From NCBI RefSeq assembly GCF_003966895.1, contig NZ_AP018449.1, positions 441,424-505,423 on the forward strand: a DNA stretch of 64,000 nt. Reading direction: 5' to 3'. Origin of the DNA: Methylomusa anaerophila (GTDB lineage Bacteria > Bacillota > Negativicutes > Sporomusales > Sporomusaceae). Below the pieces are notes generated by a model. It had not been told where the DNA came from, ran no database searches, and worked only from the letters and a program-made list of their open reading frames with translations. Shown here piece after piece: positions 42,771 through 51,816 of this stretch (the stretch's first letter is position 1; the number at the start of each line of letters is the position of its first letter). Position numbers and translations under genes: made by a program.

Positions 42771-45032
42771 CTAAAAACTTCTGCTTATCTCCAGGCCGAT
42801 TGTGCGGCCAACGTCATAGTAATACCCTGCTTCCGCATCTTTTCCCGTACCACCGGGGTATCCTTTGTAAAAAGTGGCGTATTTTTTGTCAGTCAGGTTC
42901 TGCCCATATAAGGTGATTTTCGTATATTTATCCAGTTTCTTACTGATGCTGGCGTTCAAAACGGTAAACCCGCCAATCGGCGCCTGATAAGAGCCGCTGA
43001 TGTATTTATAGGGGTCAACCCGGAGAAGGCTGATAGCGCCGTCGATAGAATCTTTTTTGTAATTAAGGCGCAGAGAGTATTTATTATTGGGGTTTGTCGC
43101 ATCTTCCTCCCAATTGCTGGCAGTATAGTATGTATAGCCAAAATCGTAGCTCCAGGTGTCAGACAAGCGGCCGTTTATTCCCAGTTCCACCCCTTGCCGG
43201 CGGCTGGCCGGCAAGGTTTTATAAAGCGGCACGCCAACTTTTGTTACGCCGTCGGTGTCATACATGTAACGCTCTGCCGGGTCACTGGCGCCGTCTGATG
43301 CCAGGGCATTCTTTATATCATAGTGAAAGGCCGTCAGTGAAACATGAAATGCCGGATTATATTTAGCATTGACACCCAGTTCATATTTCATCCGTTTTTC
43401 CGCCGGCAGGCTTGAGCCGTCGCTGGAAACATAGGCCTCCGCATAGGGGGTTTTGTTGTGGGAAACTCTGGCGGTCAGTTTATATACCGGATTCATTTGA
43501 TAATTTGCTCCCAGCGAATAGCTGGTGGTGTCATTGGCCCATACGCCGCTGGCAGTCCGGGCAGTATACTCCGTGCCATTTTCCGTATAATAGTATTTGC
43601 CTGTCCCCTCCTTGATATAGCGCTTATCCAGGCGGGCCCCGCCGTCCAGCGTCAGTTTGCCGTCAACGCGGTATTCATCATACAGATAGTAGCCGTACAA
43701 CTTTTCCCGGCCGGCGCCGGTCACGCTGCCCTCCGTCAATTGATACCAGTCGATCAGCTGCGTGCCGAATTTCAGCGTATTGTTGCCGTTGGTAATGGTA
43801 TGCATCAAATTTATGTCATCAGTGCTGTCCTTGTAACGCTGTCCCTGGAACGCGTAATTCATGGCGCCGGTAGTCACATTGTAGGTGTATTGGTACTGGG
43901 TGCCGTCCGTGGCGGTGTGGCCATAGCTCAGCAAAGTGGCCTGTTTGTCATTCCATTTTTTCTCGGTGCTGAACGAAAACAGGCTGGTATTAATCGGATC
44001 GTACTTCCACATGGCCAGCGTGGTTGCGCTTGTTACCCACTTGCCGGCGGCGTTTTTCGTCCAGGGGTAAGGGGTAAGCCTATCCATAAACGGCTGGATC
44101 TCTCTCTCTCCCCTGCTGACATACGCTGACATTCTGGTAGTGAAGCCATTGTCCTCGTAGCCGGCATTAAACAGGAATGAGTTTGCCTCATAGGCGTTGT
44201 TCCAGCCGTCTACCTCTTTATAAGTGGTGCCGGCCGCACCCTGATCGTAGGATGTGGTATTATAGGGCGCGTACCATTTGTCGGTTTTGCCGTCGGATTT
44301 TGTGCCGAAATAGCCAAAACCAAAGTAGCCTTTATCTTTACCCTTGTCTTTAATGGTGCCGCCGCTGAACAAAGTGAGTTTGCGGGTATTGAGGCTGCTG
44401 TAGCTGATCGTTGCATTATTTTCCGTACCCCTACCTTTGGCCCGGCGGGTGTTAATGAGGATAAAGCCCTGGTTGGGCGCCACGAAAGAGCCCGGCGCGG
44501 CCAGCGGTCCCACCGTGAGCACGGTGGAATCCCTGACAACGGTTACGGATTCTATCAGTTCCACCGGCAAATCTCCCAGAATGCGCTGGGCCTCTGTCGC
44601 CGACATGTATACGCCGTCGACGATAATGCCAATATTGCTGTTGCCGCCGCCGCGTCCCTGCACGAAATTGTGAACTCTGGCGCCCTGCCGCTGGATACTG
44701 ATCCCCTGGGCAGTTTCCAGCAAATCATATACATCCCGGGGCCGTATGTCCTCAATGTCCTTTCTCGTAAAGGTTTCCACGGCGGTGCTGCTCTCGGGCA
44801 GCACAAACCGGCTGGACAGCGGCTCGGGTGTTGGTGCAGTCTCGGTTATTTCCGCCTTATCTTTCGTATCGTGTACTTCCACTTCAGCCACCGGAATACT
44901 GGTAGTCTGAGTTTCCTCCGGCGCGGCATCCTCCGCGTCGGCGACTCCGGGTGCTGTCAGCGCCAGGACAACGGCCAGCGCCGTCCCGCATACCTGTTTG
45001 GTTACCCCTTTTTTATTATTCCTTTTTCCCAA
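42771..45032 (-). CDS. TonB-dependent outer-membrane receptor 2
   Basis: A 753-residue receptor: signal peptide (about 1-33), TonB-box-like VEVHD (51-55), plug (about 80-200; FVLPESSTAVETFTRKDIED, GRGGGNSNIGIIVDGVYM) and a long barrel with Tyr-rich strands ending LEISRSF. A TTG start is used, 6 nt after GGGGGG. It is CirA/FepA-like in general form. The gene lies between a decayed binding-protein gene and an intact one. Confidence 0.9.
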   Translation of the reverse strand: MGKRNNKKGVTKQVCGTALAVVLALTAPGVADAEDAAPEETQTTSIPVAEVEVHDTKDKAEITETAPTPEPLSSRFVLPESSTAVETFTRKDIEDIRPRDVYDLLETAQGISIQRQGARVHNFVQGRGGGNSNIGIIVDGVYMSATEAQRILGDLPVELIESVTVVRDSTVLTVGPLAAPGSFVAPNQGFILINTRRAKGRGTENNATISYSSLNTRKLTLFSGGTIKDKGKDKGYFGFGYFGTKSDGKTDKWYAPYNTTSYDQGAAGTTYKEVDGWNNAYEANSFLFNAGYEDNGFTTRMSAYVSRGEREIQPFMDRLTPYPWTKNAAGKWVTSATTLAMWKYDPINTSLFSFSTEKKWNDKQATLLSYGHTATDGTQYQYTYNVTTGAMNYAFQGQRYKDSTDDINLMHTITNGNNTLKFGTQLIDWYQLTEGSVTGAGREKLYGYYLYDEYRVDGKLTLDGGARLDKRYIKEGTGKYYYTENGTEYTARTASGVWANDTTSYSLGANYQMNPVYKLTARVSHNKTPYAEAYVSSDGSSLPAEKRMKYELGVNAKYNPAFHVSLTAFHYDIKNALASDGASDPAERYMYDTDGVTKVGVPLYKTLPASRRQGVELGINGRLSDTWSYDFGYTYYTASNWEEDATNPNNKYSLRLNYKKDSIDGAISLLRVDPYKYISGSYQAPIGGFTVLNASISKKLDKYTKITLYGQNLTDKKYATFYKGYPGGTGKDAEAGYYYDVGRTIGLEISRSF

Positions 45033-45104
45033 GTCTGTCCCCCCGTTTATAATAATTTACTGCTCAGCTCTTGCATTCCCGGGATCCGGCGCGCGGGATT
45101 TCCT

Positions 45105-45610
45105 TTACTCAAGTTTCATCATCCACACGCCGCTATAGCTTACCGGGAAAAATCTTGCGTGAAACTCCCTAAGCTTATCCTCAGGACTCAGATCGGCGAA
45201 TTCCCGGGGATACAACTCTTGGGCCACCGCCTGTATGCCGGCGAAAGCAAAGATATGGCCGACAAAATTATGAAACACACTATATACCCGTTTGTTTTTC
45301 ACGGCCGCCAGTAATCCCAGCCGGGACGGTTCATGTAGGCGGCCAATAGTCGCTGCGACTGCTCCGCCTGGGCATAATAGCCGCAGCGCAGTCTCCCCCC
45401 TGCACCTGCCAGTTTTGTCCGGGAAGAATAATCACAGCCGGATTGGCACGCATAAGCTGTTCCGGATTAATTGCCGCCATATTGGCAACCACCCCGTCGG
45501 CAATATTGTTGGCCTTCAGTTTATGCAGCACCGCTCCCCAGGAGTTGTATTTTGCCGCATCGCCATAACTGCCGTACGTATTGGAATATTTATCATTACT
45601 CCCCGGAATA
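45105..45610 (-). pseudogene. Decayed type III periplasmic binding protein gene
   Basis: Two adjacent minus frames carry the C-terminal half of a binding protein like its neighbours. The first (to about 45340) has KYNSWGAVLHKLKANNIADG and LMRANPAVIILPGQNW; the second (45105-45302) has VKNKRVYSVFHNFVGHIFAFAG and ends FHARFFPVSYSGVWMM. A frameshift near 45335 separates them. The N-terminal lobe and signal peptide are missing, and the remnant abuts the stop of the nitrogenase-like gene at 45614. Confidence 0.8.
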
Positions 45611-45613
45611 CAA

Positions 45614-46810
45614 TCATTCAAGCTCTGCCTGGAGATCATACAAGCCCTTGCGTCGATATTCCATGGCCATGACCGCATTGATCAGCTCTTCCACCAGATT
45701 GACGGCGCCGTTAAAGCCTGCATAGCCGCGGTTGCTGATGCTTATCGAATCAAACACCGGATAGGTGTAGCGAATAAGCGCCAGTCCGTGCCGCTCGGCC
45801 AATTTTCTGTCAAAGGAAGAGCCAAAGAGGATGACGGCGTTTGATTCCACGACCTGCTGCGCAAAGTCAGCCGGCTGCTCCTCGGAATCATTGCCGGCGG
45901 CCAGCACCTGCATGCCCAACTCTTGCCGCAAAAATATCTGCAGCGCCCGGGCCCGGCAGGTGTCGCCGCCCACGGCAACCGGCAGCGCGTACAACTGACG
46001 GATATAATCGTAGGCGGCTTGTAAATTCTCCGTCGCCCGGCGCTCCTGGCTGCCAATATGGCTGCCAAGCCTTAGGCTCAGTGCGGCGGCAACGGCTGCG
46101 GCAAACCGGCGGCTGCCTTCCAGGCCGTAGGGATAGTCGACAACGACCTGTGGCGTGCCGAATTTTTCCGCCAGGTAGTCGCCGATGGCTTCAAAGCCGG
46201 GAAAAACGATGTTCAGCGCCGCTGCCGGCACATTGCTGACCGCCGCGTAGTTGTCGTAGGGGAAAACGGCGTTAATCTCCACCTCCTTTCCCAGTAGCCG
46301 CCTGATTTCCGCCAGGTCGGCGTCGGCTTTAAAATCATCGGCCAAAATTCCGATAAGATTGACGGCCGTCTGTTGGACCGGCTTGGCCGTCATCGTGTCG
46401 ATCAGGGTCTTCATGGCATGCAGCATGCCGGCTGCCATATTGCCTTTGAAGCCGGCCGCTTTGAAGAGCACAATCTTTTTGGCGGTGGCAACCGTGGCGA
46501 TAATTCTTTCCACATCATCGGCCATGATTTCCGCCACACAGCCGGTGATAACAAAAATGACGGGCGAATTCTCGTACTGTTCGTTGCTGTGCGCCAGTGC
46601 CTGCCGCAGCGAACGGGCGCCGCCAAAAATCACGTCCTCCTCATACAGCACACTGCTGGCCTGCCTGACATCCTGCAGCCGGGAAGGAATATGAAAAGCC
46701 ATTGTCCCCCAGCTGCAGCCGATGGTGGAATGGATCAGCACGGCCGCATCCCTGACGCTTGCGGCCGTACGGTAAGCGCCAAACAGGGTGCAGCCTGTCA
46801 CGGCAATCAT
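45614..46810 (-). CDS. Nitrogenase component 1 superfamily protein (subunit with three cluster cysteines)
   Basis: A 398-residue protein of the NifD/K/E/N fold. Three cysteines align with the cluster-ligand positions of NifK: Cys7 (TGCTLFGAYR), Cys32 (HSTIGCSWG) and Cys91 (VITGCVAEIMADD), with spacings of 25 and 59 like the 25 and 58 in NifK. FGGARSLRQAL is the usual post-cluster helix, and GYAGFNGAVNLVEELINAV closes the protein. ATG 46810 overlaps the upstream stop as ATGA, so it is coupled to its partner. Lacks evident FeMo-co ligands. Enzyme or scaffold of unknown role, in an uptake island. Confidence 0.85.
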   Translation of the reverse strand: MIAVTGCTLFGAYRTAASVRDAAVLIHSTIGCSWGTMAFHIPSRLQDVRQASSVLYEEDVIFGGARSLRQALAHSNEQYENSPVIFVITGCVAEIMADDVERIIATVATAKKIVLFKAAGFKGNMAAGMLHAMKTLIDTMTAKPVQQTAVNLIGILADDFKADADLAEIRRLLGKEVEINAVFPYDNYAAVSNVPAAALNIVFPGFEAIGDYLAEKFGTPQVVVDYPYGLEGSRRFAAAVAAALSLRLGSHIGSQERRATENLQAAYDYIRQLYALPVAVGGDTCRARALQIFLRQELGMQVLAAGNDSEEQPADFAQQVVESNAVILFGSSFDRKLAERHGLALIRYTYPVFDSISISNRGYAGFNGAVNLVEELINAVMAMEYRRKGLYDLQAELE

Positions 46811-48327
46811 GATGATGCTCCTCGCAACAGCCACATCTTCCGCCACAGGATATGGGACGAGGTCACCGCCGGCGTGTCCAGCAGCGGATAGGTGAGCGGG
46901 TTGTAGCCGAATTTTGTAAGCATCAGCCCTCTGGCGGGCGCCGCCTGTTTTACTTTGCCGGCCAGATCATAGGCAATTTTGCGATAATTTTCAAAATCAA
47001 ACGGGGTAAACAGGGTCTCGTCGGCCAGGATTCTGGCATCAGGCCACGCCGCCGCCAGTTCCCTGCCGCCCAGTACATAATCGGTTGCCGCCATAATCTC
47101 CCGCAGTTCCTCGGCCGACGGGTTGATGATCACTTGTGCCTTGCTGCCGTTTTTCGCCAGCGCGTTATAAATATTGCGAATGCCCAGCTCCACCGTGTCC
47201 GGCAGCGAGCCGGCCAGCCGCATTCTTCTTTGGTCAATGGCGAGGCAGATATAATGGATCGGCAGGCCGTAGTCCTGCCCGTAAGTGTCCAGCAGGGCCG
47301 GTATATTGCCGAAAGAGCGGCTATATACGGTAAAACGGTAACGCCCCAAAAACTCCCGCACCGGCTGAAGCTGGGCAAGGGTATGCTCCCGTTGCCGTTC
47401 CAGCACGGCGGTGGCCTGTTCCTCCAGGTCAAAGTGCCGGGCGATGGCCCGGTAAAGGCGGACAATACCCTGCAGCCCCTGATAACCGGCCGGCCAGGTC
47501 ACCGGAAAATATTCGGTGCCGAATAGGGCCTGCATCCCCTTGGCCCACCGGACCCGTCTGACAATATTAAGTTGCGCCCGGGGCGCCGTGACAATGTCCG
47601 CGGTGGTACAGTTCGGCAACAGGCAGTTGGTATGAATGCCGATAGCCCGCAGGGTATCTACCATGCCTTTGATAACGAGGTTGCCGCCTGCGCCCCAGGC
47701 AAAGCCTTCAATATTAACCGTGCGGGACGCTACCGGCTGCCCTTGCATCACCTGCCTGACCAGGGCCGACATAAGTTCGCCGAAGCCGCAGCCTTTGTAT
47801 TCCTCCATTTCCCGCCCGAGGGTCTCCGGCTTATCCCAGTGTTGCAGCCATTGCCGGAAGTATCTCTTTTTGGTGTTTTTGTCAATGTGGGAAAACACTT
47901 CCGATTCCACGGCGATCAGCCGGCTGGCCACCAGCGGCTGGAGCTCGGCCAGCACACCCCGGATTTCCGCATGGATCATATCGGTCGCCGTACTGGGAAC
48001 CACTACGATCAGCGCCGGCTGATAACGCCGGGAAACCGCCAGTACGGTTTCCCGCAGCTTATCGGCGCCACCGAAGATAATGTCTTTTTCACTTAAGTTG
48101 GTGCACTCGGCTTCATACACCGGCAGATACCGCCGCCGGGCATTGTAGCGGTAATGGAAGCCGCAGCCGATCGGGCCGTGAATGATGGGAATGGCATCCT
48201 TGATCTCCCCGGCGGCAAACAGGGCGCCGCTGATTTTTCCCCCGACGCTGAAGCTGTGGGGAACGGTTGAGGAATAGATGCCGGTAAAGCAATGCTCCTG
48301 ATAAAAGTCCCGCAAATTATTATTCAT
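46807..48327 (-). CDS. Nitrogenase component 1 superfamily protein (partner subunit with one matching cysteine)
   Basis: About 506 aa. IIHGPIGCGFHYRY places Cys55 at the second cluster position of NifD/NifE, and IIFGGADKLRETVL follows as usual. At the first ligand position there is Gly (29-30); Cys13 is too far upstream to be a clear equivalent. The third position has VVPSTATDM instead of a cysteine. The FeMo-co Cys of NifD is Arg-rich here (NIVRRVRWAKGM). Start at ATG 48327 (AGGAGG); a longer frame to 48459 has no site and overlaps the receptor gene. Follows TonB receptor 3 by 22 bp. No NifH-like reductase is nearby. Confidence 0.85.
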   Translation of the reverse strand: MNNNLRDFYQEHCFTGIYSSTVPHSFSVGGKISGALFAAGEIKDAIPIIHGPIGCGFHYRYNARRRYLPVYEAECTNLSEKDIIFGGADKLRETVLAVSRRYQPALIVVVPSTATDMIHAEIRGVLAELQPLVASRLIAVESEVFSHIDKNTKKRYFRQWLQHWDKPETLGREMEEYKGCGFGELMSALVRQVMQGQPVASRTVNIEGFAWGAGGNLVIKGMVDTLRAIGIHTNCLLPNCTTADIVTAPRAQLNIVRRVRWAKGMQALFGTEYFPVTWPAGYQGLQGIVRLYRAIARHFDLEEQATAVLERQREHTLAQLQPVREFLGRYRFTVYSRSFGNIPALLDTYGQDYGLPIHYICLAIDQRRMRLAGSLPDTVELGIRNIYNALAKNGSKAQVIINPSAEELREIMAATDYVLGGRELAAAWPDARILADETLFTPFDFENYRKIAYDLAGKVKQAAPARGLMLTKFGYNPLTYPLLDTPAVTSSHILWRKMWLLRGASS

Positions 48328-48349
48328 GTTTACCTCCTGCCCGCGAGTG

Positions 48350-50569
48350 TTAAAACTCGACTTTGGCTGACAGTGACACCATCCGCGGCGCGCCCAGCAG
48401 CAGGCCGTCACCGCTGCGGTAATAGGACCAGTACGATTTATTAAATATATTGGAGACATACAGATTGTACGTGGTCTTATGGCCCTTGCCTGCGGTCACA
48501 TACCGGATGCCGGCGTCAAAGGTGGTTGCCCCCGGCATGTAGGCCTGGGTCGCATTGGTGTCCACCGGCCGCCGGCCAAAGTAGTTCACGCCGGCGGAAA
48601 CCGTCACTCCGCTTACCTTGGGCATTTTATATTCCAGGTAGGCTTTGGCCATCTGCTCCGGCACATTGACGGGAACCTTGCCGTTCTGGACAGGATTGCT
48701 TTTGTTTTCGATAATTTTAGCCTTCATCAGCGTGAAGCCGCCAATCAGCGTCAGCCGTTCGTTCACTTTGCCGGTGGCGGTAACTTCCAGCCCCTGATGG
48801 ATCTCCTTGCCTTCCTGTTTATAGATGCTGTCCGCCGGGTCCAGATACCCGTTGGCCTTATTCATTCTAAACAGGGCCGCAGTCACATCCATATTGCCCA
48901 TGGTGGCCTTGACGCCGGCCTCCCATTGATCACTGACATACGGCGGCAGCAGTGCCCCATTGTTGACGGCGCCGGCGTTATTTACGTAACCGCCGCTCTC
49001 CAGCCCCTGCATATAGGAAACATAGGTGGCGACATTGGGATGGGGCTTATAAACAAGAGCTACGCTGGGGGTGGTTTTATAATTGGTGTAGCCGGCGCCG
49101 CTCACCGGGTTGCCGGTATTAATGTCCCAGGTCTTGTAGGTCAGCCGGGCCCGGTTGACTCCCAGCAGCGCCGACCAGGCGGGATTGATGGTAATGCGGT
49201 CGCCCACCATAAAGCTTTCATACTCGGTGGCCGACGGATTTTGAAACACATCGGCGCCAGCCGCCGGCCGCGAATAGGCTGAGGGACCGTAAATATTGGA
49301 AGGCCCTAATGTATAGAACTGATCCGCGCCCCGCTTATAGCGAAAGCTGGTCCCCCAGTAGCCAAAGGTAATGTCATGGCGGATCTTCGCCGTAGTAAAG
49401 GCGGTATCAAACAGCAGATACGCCGAATGCGTGTCTTCGTACTGGGTGGGAGTATAGACGTATCTTTCCTGGTAGCTGCCGGCAGCGGTAAGGCCCGAAG
49501 GCTGAATGTAGTCGTAGCGCCGCCACATATCGCCGTACCGGTAGGCGGCCCGCAATTTGAAGTTGTCGTTCAGCTTAGATTCCAGCCCGATTCCCATTAA
49601 CGTCTTTTCGGAATCATTGTGCGTCCAGGATTGCCCGTATTGCCTGGCGGCATCAAAGCTGTCGGCCGAGGGAACCTGGCCGTTGACCAGCGGAATGTAG
49701 GCTGCAAGCCCCCGCATGGTTACATCCTGGTGAAAATAGTCGGCTTTAAGCAAGGTAGCCGGCGAAAGCTGATAATTAACCGCTACGGCAATCAGGCTGC
49801 GGTCCTGGGAGCTATTCTCAATATAAGTGCCGCCATTTTCCCGGTAAGCATTAAGCCGGTAGGTAATACGGCTGTTACCAGCCACCGATCCGCCGAGATC
49901 GGCATGAATATACTGAATCCCGCCTCCGTACAAACCGGTGGCCAGGCTGGTTAACGGCTGCGAAACCGGTTGCTTGCTTATATAATTGACCGAACCGCCC
50001 ACAGCCGAAAATCCATACAAGAATCCCGAAAGGCCGTTAAGCACTTCAATTCTTTCCACATTTTCCAGCGGCACATAGGTAAAACTACGGTCGACCAGAC
50101 CGTCGCGCAAATCGCTTTGATCAGCGGCCGTAAACCCGCGGACCATGACCCGTGACAGGGAACTATACGTATTGGACTCCATCAGCGTCGCTACCGTGGG
50201 ATTGGTCTTTAGCGCCTCGGATTCGGTGTGGGCGCCGCGATTTTCAATCAATTCCCCGGAAGTGACATGCAGAGAAAAGGGGGTATCCTTGAGCACCATC
50301 TTCCCCAACGGACCGGCCTGCCCGGTCCGATACCGGTAACCGCTGGCGGCGCTGCCCTCCTGGGGCGGGTTTTGTTCCTTCTCGTCCTGAACCTCCACTT
50401 CGGTCAGCGGAACATCGCCGTCCGGCGGGGTGCGAACTTCAGCCTGGCTGTCCTGCACCGCCGGTTGTGTTTCCGCCGCCGCGGCTGGAGCGGCAATGCC
50501 CCAGGCCACCAATAGCGCCAATGCGGTCGAATAGATAACCGGTTTCATACTTTTCGGGTTGGTGTGCAT
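48350..50569 (-). CDS. TonB-dependent outer-membrane receptor 3 (siderophore-type)
   Basis: About 739 aa, of the FhuA/FpvA-like siderophore receptor type: signal peptide (about 1-32), VEVQD TonB-box-like (58-62), then a plug with GPLGKMVLKDTPFSLHVTSG, MVRGFTAADQSDLRDGLVDR and ERIEVLNGLSGFLYGF, and a barrel ending SLSAKVEF. Start at ATG 50569, after GGGGGAA. First gene of the transcription unit that carries the nitrogenase-like pair. Its N-terminus shares the pattern VPL-x-EVEV-x-D...GSAA-x-GYR with receptor 4. Confidence 0.9.
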   Translation of the reverse strand: MHTNPKSMKPVIYSTALALLVAWGIAAPAAAAETQPAVQDSQAEVRTPPDGDVPLTEVEVQDEKEQNPPQEGSAASGYRYRTGQAGPLGKMVLKDTPFSLHVTSGELIENRGAHTESEALKTNPTVATLMESNTYSSLSRVMVRGFTAADQSDLRDGLVDRSFTYVPLENVERIEVLNGLSGFLYGFSAVGGSVNYISKQPVSQPLTSLATGLYGGGIQYIHADLGGSVAGNSRITYRLNAYRENGGTYIENSSQDRSLIAVAVNYQLSPATLLKADYFHQDVTMRGLAAYIPLVNGQVPSADSFDAARQYGQSWTHNDSEKTLMGIGLESKLNDNFKLRAAYRYGDMWRRYDYIQPSGLTAAGSYQERYVYTPTQYEDTHSAYLLFDTAFTTAKIRHDITFGYWGTSFRYKRGADQFYTLGPSNIYGPSAYSRPAAGADVFQNPSATEYESFMVGDRITINPAWSALLGVNRARLTYKTWDINTGNPVSGAGYTNYKTTPSVALVYKPHPNVATYVSYMQGLESGGYVNNAGAVNNGALLPPYVSDQWEAGVKATMGNMDVTAALFRMNKANGYLDPADSIYKQEGKEIHQGLEVTATGKVNERLTLIGGFTLMKAKIIENKSNPVQNGKVPVNVPEQMAKAYLEYKMPKVSGVTVSAGVNYFGRRPVDTNATQAYMPGATTFDAGIRYVTAGKGHKTTYNLYVSNIFNKSYWSYYRSGDGLLLGAPRMVSLSAKVEF

Positions 50570-50603
50570 CTTTATTCCCCCATTCATCGGTGTTTGCGAC
50601 AGT

Positions 50604-50655
50604 AAAAAAAATTAGCTGCCAGGAATACAGTTATCCTGTAGCTAATACCTCATTG
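50604..50655 (-). promoter_or_regulatory. Terminator hairpin plus shared leader motif upstream of receptor 3
   Basis: On the minus strand, CAATGAGGTATTA (50655-50643) leads into a hairpin ATTAGCT.CAGGAT...ATTCCTG..AGCTAAT (50646-50611) with TTTTTTTT behind it. It can end the transcript from the binding-protein gene at 50689. A closely similar block lies upstream of tonB (56976-57015), so it may instead be an attenuator of the downstream operon. The T-run exists only in this copy. A dyad TAATAC-N6-GTATTA overlaps the motif. Confidence 0.6.
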
Positions 50656-50688
50656 TATTACACGTATGTAATTGCCCCGCAGCGGTCG

Positions 50689-51786
50689 TTAGTTGTTCAG
50701 GGAATTAAGCCGGCTGCCGTCCGGCGACAGGCCGCTCAGTATTTTGGCGGCTTCGTCGTCGGTGAGCGGATAGTGGTAAAACCTGGCATAGTAATCTTTA
50801 AGATCAGCCGTCAGGTTGAGCTCGGGAAACAGTTCCGGATAAAGTTTCTGGGCCATAAATTCCATTAGCAGTACTCCTTCCGTACTGCCGTCCCAAAAGA
50901 AGACGCCTTCCGGCACCGCATATACTTTCCCGGTTCTGACCGCCTTGATATTCTGCCATCTGGCGTCTTTAAGCACTAAATCGACAGAATATTGCCGGCC
51001 CACAAAAATGACATCCGGGTCCCATTGAATGATTTCTTCCATGGCTACGGCGCCTTTGCCGTCAAGGCCGGTATGTCTGACAAACATATCGGCGCCGGCC
51101 AGCTCGCCAAAGCAAAAGGTATTGGTATTTTTCCCCTGGGTGCTTAACGCGCCGGGCCCCCGCAGGTAGTAAGCCTTTAACCGCCGGTTTGCGGGTATTT
51201 TCTCCGTCCGCGCTGTTACATACTTTACTTTCTCGTCAAAATAGGCGCACCATTGTTCCGCTTTTTGGGCGGCTGCTTCGCCCATAACCTGCCCGAACAG
51301 CTGTACGGCCTGCTTCATGGCTTCGGCGTAGTCCCGACTGCCGGTCAGCCTTACGGATACCGGCTGGGACACCAGCACCGGTATACCCAAAGCCGTCAGG
51401 TCCTCAAGCTGCTTTTTGTCAAAACGGGCAAACACGATATCCACTTGTTTCTGCAAAAGCTCTTCCTTGTTTACGATGCCGCTTATTTTAGCTATGTTTT
51501 GCACAGCGGGATTGGTCTTAAGCATCCACGGGGCGTTGGTTAATACCATGGCCGCAAGTTTATCGCTTTCCCCCAGCAAAAAAAGTTTTTCATAACCCAG
51601 CACTTCCAGGGCGGCTACCCGGTTTATCCTGGCCGGTATTGCCACCTGCCGGCCCGCCAGATCGGTCACAATCCGCCGGGGCCCATTGCCGGCGGTTGCT
51701 TCTGTCTGCTGCCGGGCGCAGCCGCTTGCATAGGTGACCAAGGCTGCCGCTGCCAGGAGAAGAAAGAACACAGCTGTTTTTCTGAT
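50689..51786 (-). CDS. Type III periplasmic binding lipoprotein
   Basis: FecB/BtuF-like binding protein of about 365 aa with lipobox TYASGC. From the GTG at 51771 the signal peptide would lack any basic residue and have no ribosome site. Five codons upstream, an ATC at 51786, 9 nt after AGGAGG, gives MRKTAVFFLLLAAAAL, a normal lipoprotein signal, so a non-canonical ATC start is likely. Body: VTDLAGRQVAIPARINRVAALE, GLDGKGAVAMEEIIQWDPDVIFVG; C-terminus DYYARFYHYPLTDDEAAKILSG. Last gene of the tonB-exbB-receptor-exbD group. Confidence 0.87.
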   Translation of the reverse strand: MRKTAVFFLLLAAAALVTYASGCARQQTEATAGNGPRRIVTDLAGRQVAIPARINRVAALEVLGYEKLFLLGESDKLAAMVLTNAPWMLKTNPAVQNIAKISGIVNKEELLQKQVDIVFARFDKKQLEDLTALGIPVLVSQPVSVRLTGSRDYAEAMKQAVQLFGQVMGEAAAQKAEQWCAYFDEKVKYVTARTEKIPANRRLKAYYLRGPGALSTQGKNTNTFCFGELAGADMFVRHTGLDGKGAVAMEEIIQWDPDVIFVGRQYSVDLVLKDARWQNIKAVRTGKVYAVPEGVFFWDGSTEGVLLMEFMAQKLYPELFPELNLTADLKDYYARFYHYPLTDDEAAKILSGLSPDGSRLNSLNN

Positions 51787-51816
51787 TGTGATCGGCCTCC
51801 TTATTTGCTGTCCGCC

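Noticed and set aside
45614..48327. Nitrogenase MoFe protein NifDK
   Set aside because: Several P-cluster cysteines and the FeMo-co cysteine are missing in the larger subunit, the sizes differ, and no nifH adjoins.
48479..49282. Long plus-strand ORF (267 codons) opposite receptor 3, and similar ones opposite receptor 2 and the nitrogenase-like genes
   Set aside because: No ribosome sites or recognisable domains; they mirror well-supported genes on the other strand and arise from codon bias.
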